A stretch of DNA of 18,283 bases. Source: GCA-002282575 sp964416645. Its GTDB lineage: Bacteria; Pseudomonadota; Gammaproteobacteria; Thiomicrospirales; Thiomicrospiraceae. The notes under the pieces are model-generated. The model made no database searches. It had not been told where the DNA came from and saw nothing but the letters and a program-made list of their open reading frames with translations. Positions 14,974 to 18,283 of this stretch are shown one piece after another. Both the position numbers and the translations under genes were made by a program. Each line of letters begins with the position of its first letter. Within the stretch, counting starts at the first letter, position 1. The stretch lies in the NCBI GenBank assembly GCA_964416645.1, contig CAYQEZ010000038.1, positions 1-18,283 on the forward strand. Direction: 5' to 3'.

Positions 14974-15396
14974 ATGTTTGATACCATTAATATCGCTGGT
15001 TCTGGCATGAATGCACAAAATGTGCGCCTCAATGCCATCGCATCTAACATGGCGAATGCTGATAGCATTAGCTCTAATGCTAAAGATACCTATCGCGCTA
15101 AACACGCTAAATTTGAAACCATTATGGCTCAAATGGGTAGGTCACCTGGCGTTATTCCAGCAGGTGGGGTGCGGGTGAAAGAAATTGTTGAAGATCAGTC
15201 GGAGCTGAAAGCGGAATATAACCCGAATCATCCCATGGCGAATGAGCAGGGTTATATTTATCGTCCCAATGTCGATACCGTTGAAGAAATGGCGAATATG
15301 CTATCCGCTTCACGTAGTTATGAAATGAATATTGAAGTGATGAACACCACCAAACAATTGTTATTACGCACCATTCAGTTGGGCAGCGGTAACTAA
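14974..15396 (+). CDS. flgC: FlgC proximal rod protein
   Basis: This 140-residue protein has normal FlgC length. It carries the N-terminal rod motif LNAIASNMANADS (residues 19-31), a central GGVRVKEIVEDQSELKAEYN section, HPMANEQGYIYRPNVDTVEE (a conserved FlgC stretch), and the C-terminal helix MLSASRSYEMNIEVMNTTKQLLLRTIQLG. AGGGG lies seven bases before its ATG, 17 bases after flgB. It stacks with FlgB and FlgF in the proximal rod. The gene is followed directly by a hairpin that starts at the base after the stop codon. Confidence 0.96.
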   Translation: MFDTINIAGSGMNAQNVRLNAIASNMANADSISSNAKDTYRAKHAKFETIMAQMGRSPGVIPAGGVRVKEIVEDQSELKAEYNPNHPMANEQGYIYRPNVDTVEEMANMLSASRSYEMNIEVMNTTKQLLLRTIQLGSGN

Positions 15397-15452
15397 GGAA
15401 GGTCTGAATAATGCGCTTTGCTTATCATTCAGACTTCCTACTTTTATTTTTT
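15397..15452 (+). terminator. Hairpin with T-rich tail right after flgC (terminator or attenuator)
   Basis: GGAAGGTCTGAAT (15397-15409) pairs with ATTCAGACTTCC (15427-15438), twelve pairs with a single bulged G and a 17-base loop. A T-rich stretch (15443-15452) follows after a short gap. It begins immediately after the flgC stop. Because the T run is not immediately adjacent, it may be a partial terminator or mRNA processing/stability element that lowers flgDE relative to flgBC. Confidence 0.55.
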
Positions 15453-15460
15453 AAGTGGTT

Positions 15461-15509
15461 GGAAGGGCATAAATCAATTCGTGACAGGCTAATTTGGTGC
15501 TGCCCTTCC
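15461..15509. repeat. Second inverted repeat upstream of flgD
   Basis: GGAAGGGCA (15461-15469) and TGCCCTTCC (15501-15509) are a perfect 9-bp inverted repeat with a 31-base interval. No T run follows. The arms share GGAAGG and CTTCC words with the preceding hairpin, so alternative pairing between the two is possible. No -35/-10 or -24/-12 promoter was recognised before flgD. Confidence 0.55.
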
Positions 15510-15579
15510 CCCACACCCCCATCCCTTTTGTATTTTGCAGATATCCTCTAAATACATACGCTAACAGGAGATCAACATC

Positions 15580-16239
15580 ATGGCTGTTTCAAGTATTGAT
15601 AGCTTAATGAACCCGAGTGAAAAAGCTCGGATAGCACCACAAAAAACCATGGGCCAAGAAGATTTTTTGAAATTGCTCACCACGCAAATGCAAAACCAAG
15701 ACCCAACCAACCCTGTTGATAACACCAAAATGATTGCCGATATGGCACAGTTTTCTAGCCTAGAGGCAATGAAGCAACTGAATGATACCGTGAGTAGCAT
15801 GAGCCAAATGTTCAAGGTAAATCAGGCAGTTCAAGCCAGTGTGTTGGTGGGTAAAGATGTGGTTGTGCCAGGCAGTAAAGTTAATTTGATTTCGGGTAGT
15901 GCACCAGTGGCTTTGGTGAATATAGAAGAGTCTTTAACCGATGTGAAAGCACAAATTCGTAACGCCAGCGGTGAGTTGGTACGTGAATATAGTTGGGAAA
16001 GTTTACCCGTAGGTCAGGGCGATTTGAGATGGGATGGAAAAGATGCCAGTGGCAATGCTTTGGCACAGGGGGTTTATACCTTAACCGCATGGGGTACCAA
16101 TTCTGAAGGCGCTCGCGCGACTGTTGGCACATTAGTTGCTCAGAAAGTGGTTAGTGTAGATGTGGGTTCATCGGGCGCTTCGCTTAATTTAGCTGACGGC
16201 TCTGCCGCTGGTCTCGATGAAATTCAACAAATCCGATAA
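15580..16239 (+). CDS. flgD: FlgD hook-cap (hook assembly scaffold) protein
   Basis: The protein has 219 residues. Its N-terminal half carries the conserved FlgD segment MGQEDFLKLLTTQMQNQDP and NPVDNTKMIADMAQFSSLEA (about residues 24-65). The C-terminal half (about 85-210) has the tudor/Ig-like FlgD domains with VLVGKDVVVPGS and the motif DLRWDGKDASGNALAQGVYT. AGGAG about 9 bases upstream gives a clear start. FlgD sits at the tip of the growing hook and guides FlgE polymerisation, then is replaced by FlgK. It lies 15 bases before flgE and 183 bases after flgC; that gap holds two hairpins. Confidence 0.96.
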   Translation: MAVSSIDSLMNPSEKARIAPQKTMGQEDFLKLLTTQMQNQDPTNPVDNTKMIADMAQFSSLEAMKQLNDTVSSMSQMFKVNQAVQASVLVGKDVVVPGSKVNLISGSAPVALVNIEESLTDVKAQIRNASGELVREYSWESLPVGQGDLRWDGKDASGNALAQGVYTLTAWGTNSEGARATVGTLVAQKVVSVDVGSSGASLNLADGSAAGLDEIQQIR

Positions 16240-16254
16240 GACAAGGATAGAATC

Positions 16255-18283
16255 ATGGCAACGAATTTTTCATTAACTGCGTTAACGGGCATTAACTCAG
16301 CTTCAACGGGTTTGGGTGTTATCTCCAATAACATCTCTAATGCGCAAACGATTGGTTTTAAATCGAGCCGTGCCGAATTTGCGGATTTGTTTTATGGTGC
16401 ACAAAATACACCAGGTACAGGTTCTCGTACCCAAGCGGTGACACAAAGTTTTAATCAAGGTGCAATTAACGATACAGGTAATTCGCTCGATTTGGCCATT
16501 AGTGGCGAAGGTATGTTCATTTTATCGGACGTTACAGGGCGCTATGATGCGGTTTACACGCGTAATGGTTCATTTAAGTTAGATAAAGATGGTTTTATTA
16601 CCGATCAAATTGGTAATAAATTGCAAGGTTTTAGCAAAGATGGAGCATTATCAACACCCAGCAGTAATGTGTATAAAACCATTTTAGAGCCGATGAATAT
16701 TGGTAATTTAAATAAATTGCCTAAAGCAACCTCTCAAACTACTTTTGACTTGAATTTAAATGGTCAAGATCCCGTCACTTACAACATAACCTCGAATGGT
16801 GGAAAACAAAGCGCCAGTGGGGTTGCTTTCAGTGCGAATAATTTAAAAGATATGTCGTACGACGGTGCACCTAATTACTCAACCACTAAAGAAGTTTATG
16901 ACTCTTTGGGTGGAAAACATCGTATGACAGTGAATTACTATAAAGTAGCTGTTAACGCACCAGGAAATTATCCATCCGCAAATGCAACAGCTGGAAACAG
17001 CGTCACTTATACTCAAGAAACGACTGATTGGTATGCGCAATATATTATGGAAGACTATGATGACGCTACAGGTACTTGGTACAAATCGGGTTCGGGTCAA
17101 GAATCATCGGTGAATGGTACGAATAACCAAACGGCAATGGGGGCAATTGCTGGCGCAAGTAATTTAACCAATGGGGGTATTGCAGCCAATGCTGTTAGTA
17201 CTTTTGGGGTGCCCACCACTGCATCCGATGCAGGTGAAAGTGCGTATAACTTAGCAATGGCTTTGGGTGCAAATACCACACAAGCAACAGCCGCTAAAAC
17301 AGCCGCCAGTGGTGCTTTTGGCAGTGGAGCGCAAGCTGCTTTTAACGCTGCTTTTGGTAACGGTGGCACATTGCAGGCAGCGGGCGTTATAACGGCAGCG
17401 CAAGGAACAGATAATACCAGTGTCTATACCGCTTATTTGGCAGCACCTTGGGGTGCTGACTCAGGTCGTTTGGCTCGTGCGTATAACACGGCAATGCCTG
17501 CTATTAGTTTTCCTGCAGCGACTAATGCGGCATTGGCTACGCTTGCTGGTCAACAAGCACAAGCTGCGGCTGTTACGATGGGATTAAATGCTTCGCAAGC
17601 AGCGCAAGCAGCCACGGCAGCACAGAATGCGGTCATTGCGAACGGTGGCGTGAACACGGCCGCGTGGCAAGCGGGTTTTAACGGTGCTTTTGGCTCGACT
17701 GGGGTTGCTACGTCTATTCCTGATGCTGTTGTTCAAGCATATCGTTTTGATAGCCAAGGCAAGTTATTAGACTTCAACAATAATGGCAATTTTGCACAAA
17801 TAGCAGGGAATACCACACCTCAAGCCAAAGTCGCCGCTCCGCAAAATTGGTTCTTCGATGTGCCTAATCCAAATGGTACGGTTGGTGTTACTGAAGCCAT
17901 GACCTTTGACGCGGACATTACCAATTTGACACAGTATGCAGGTGCTTACACCATTCGTGGTGTCACTCAAGATGGCTATGCGGCTGGTGATTTAGTCGGT
18001 GTGCAAATTAACAAAGATGGCGCGATTGAAGCACAATATTCTAATGGTCGTTCGGATACGGTAGCAAAACTGGCTTTAGCTAACTTTAGTGATAAACAGG
18101 GTATGCAAAAACTGGGTAATCAGATGTGGGCAGAAACAGCCGCTTCAGGTCCACGCCAATTGGGTAATCCACAAGCTTCTGGATTTGGCTCGGTGCAAGC
18201 TGGCGCGTTGGAGTATTCTAACGTCGATGTGACGGGTGAATTGGTGAATATGATTTTTATGCAAAAAATGTATCAAGCCAGTG
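16255..18283 (+). CDS. flgE: FlgE hook protein, extra long, 3' end cut by window
   Basis: The reading frame is open from the ATG at 16255 (AAGGA upstream) to the window edge, 676 codons. The N-terminus (FSLTALTGINSASTGLGVIS, then SNNISNAQTIGFKSSRAEF) is the FlgE rod/hook helix, and residues 78-130 form the FlgE/F/G D1 strands. The last visible residues (YSNVDVTGELVNMIFMQKMY) match the C-terminal helix, so only about 30 residues are missing and full length is near 710, against about 400-450 in well-studied hook proteins. The excess is one block at about residues 280-492, rich in Ala, Gly, Asn and Thr, with two diverged repeats. It interrupts the surface-exposed D2 region between TGTWYKSG and AYRFDSQGKL. 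The frame is intact throughout, so this is an insertion, not damage. Confidence 0.93.
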   Translation, partial: MATNFSLTALTGINSASTGLGVISNNISNAQTIGFKSSRAEFADLFYGAQNTPGTGSRTQAVTQSFNQGAINDTGNSLDLAISGEGMFILSDVTGRYDAVYTRNGSFKLDKDGFITDQIGNKLQGFSKDGALSTPSSNVYKTILEPMNIGNLNKLPKATSQTTFDLNLNGQDPVTYNITSNGGKQSASGVAFSANNLKDMSYDGAPNYSTTKEVYDSLGGKHRMTVNYYKVAVNAPGNYPSANATAGNSVTYTQETTDWYAQYIMEDYDDATGTWYKSGSGQESSVNGTNNQTAMGAIAGASNLTNGGIAANAVSTFGVPTTASDAGESAYNLAMALGANTTQATAAKTAASGAFGSGAQAAFNAAFGNGGTLQAAGVITAAQGTDNTSVYTAYLAAPWGADSGRLARAYNTAMPAISFPAATNAALATLAGQQAQAAAVTMGLNASQAAQAATAAQNAVIANGGVNTAAWQAGFNGAFGSTGVATSIPDAVVQAYRFDSQGKLLDFNNNGNFAQIAGNTTPQAKVAAPQNWFFDVPNPNGTVGVTEAMTFDADITNLTQYAGAYTIRGVTQDGYAAGDLVGVQINKDGAIEAQYSNGRSDTVAKLALANFSDKQGMQKLGNQMWAETAASGPRQLGNPQASGFGSVQAGALEYSNVDVTGELVNMIFMQKMYQAS
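17194..17700 (+). repeat. Diverged in-frame duplication inside the flgE insertion
   Basis: Three motifs recur in the same order. AYNLAM (residues 330-335) and AYNTAM (409-414) share 15 of 18 bases (17242-17259 and 17479-17496). MALGANTTQ (335-343) resembles MGLNASQ (442-448). FNAAFG (363-368) and FNGAFG (475-480) share 16 of 17 bases (17341-17357 and 17677-17693). GGTGCTTTTGGC is also exact at 17311 and 17683. Offsets of 79, 105 and 112 codons show indels between the copies, so the duplication is old. Confidence 0.6.

Noticed and set aside
17097..17369. Minus-strand Ala/Pro/Leu-rich frame inside flgE
   Set aside because: It is the reverse reading of the Ala-rich FlgE insertion; composition is fully explained by GCN codons on the other strand.

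Overview
The window reads as chromosomal DNA of a gammaproteobacterium with a polar, sigma54-controlled flagellum. Evidence for this is the order flgA-flgM-flgN on one strand with cheV and the rod/hook genes on the other, a FlgT-like H-ring protein, -24/-12 promoter elements before flgB and probably cheV, a FliA (sigma28) promoter before flgM, and a MuxABC-OpmB-type efflux operon. Base composition is moderate (mid-40s percent GC by eye). I cannot name the genus. No phage, transposase, tRNA, rRNA or CRISPR sequence is visible.

Region 1 (1-700): a rho-independent terminator on the + strand closes a gene lying to the left. A minus-strand type II toxin-antitoxin pair follows: a ribbon-helix-helix antitoxin overlapping a MazF/PemK-type toxin by 8 bp, with a promoter whose -10 box is covered by a palindrome.

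Region 2 (743-9585, minus strand): a compact four-gene tripartite efflux operon, transcribed in the order periplasmic adaptor, RND pump 1, RND pump 2, outer-membrane lipoprotein channel. Gene junctions are +5, -8 and +2 bp. The arrangement of two different RND pumps plus an OMF matches muxABC-opmB (mdtABC with an added OMF). A perfect TATAAT with a poor -35 and an adjacent inverted repeat precede it.

Region 3 (9694-11918, minus strand): flgA, then flgM behind a clear sigma28 promoter, flgN, and a PilZ-domain protein whose start codon abuts the flgN stop (TAAATG). This couples late-gene anti-sigma control, export chaperoning and a probable c-di-GMP response.

Region 4 (11941-18283, plus strand): cheV behind a sigma54-like element, then flgT; a 384-bp gene-free stretch rich in inverted and direct repeats ending in a near-ideal sigma54 promoter; then flgB, flgC, a spacer with two tandem hairpins, flgD, and flgE cut by the window edge. 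FlgE is much longer than usual because of an insertion of about 210 residues, rich in Ala/Gly/Asn/Thr and internally duplicated, in its central region.

Most of the content is well-known biology. The parts most worth a second look are the FlgE insertion, the PilZ protein with a split motif and helical insert, the cheV-flgT pairing without cheR, and the two structured intergenic regions (14151-14447 and 15397-15509).
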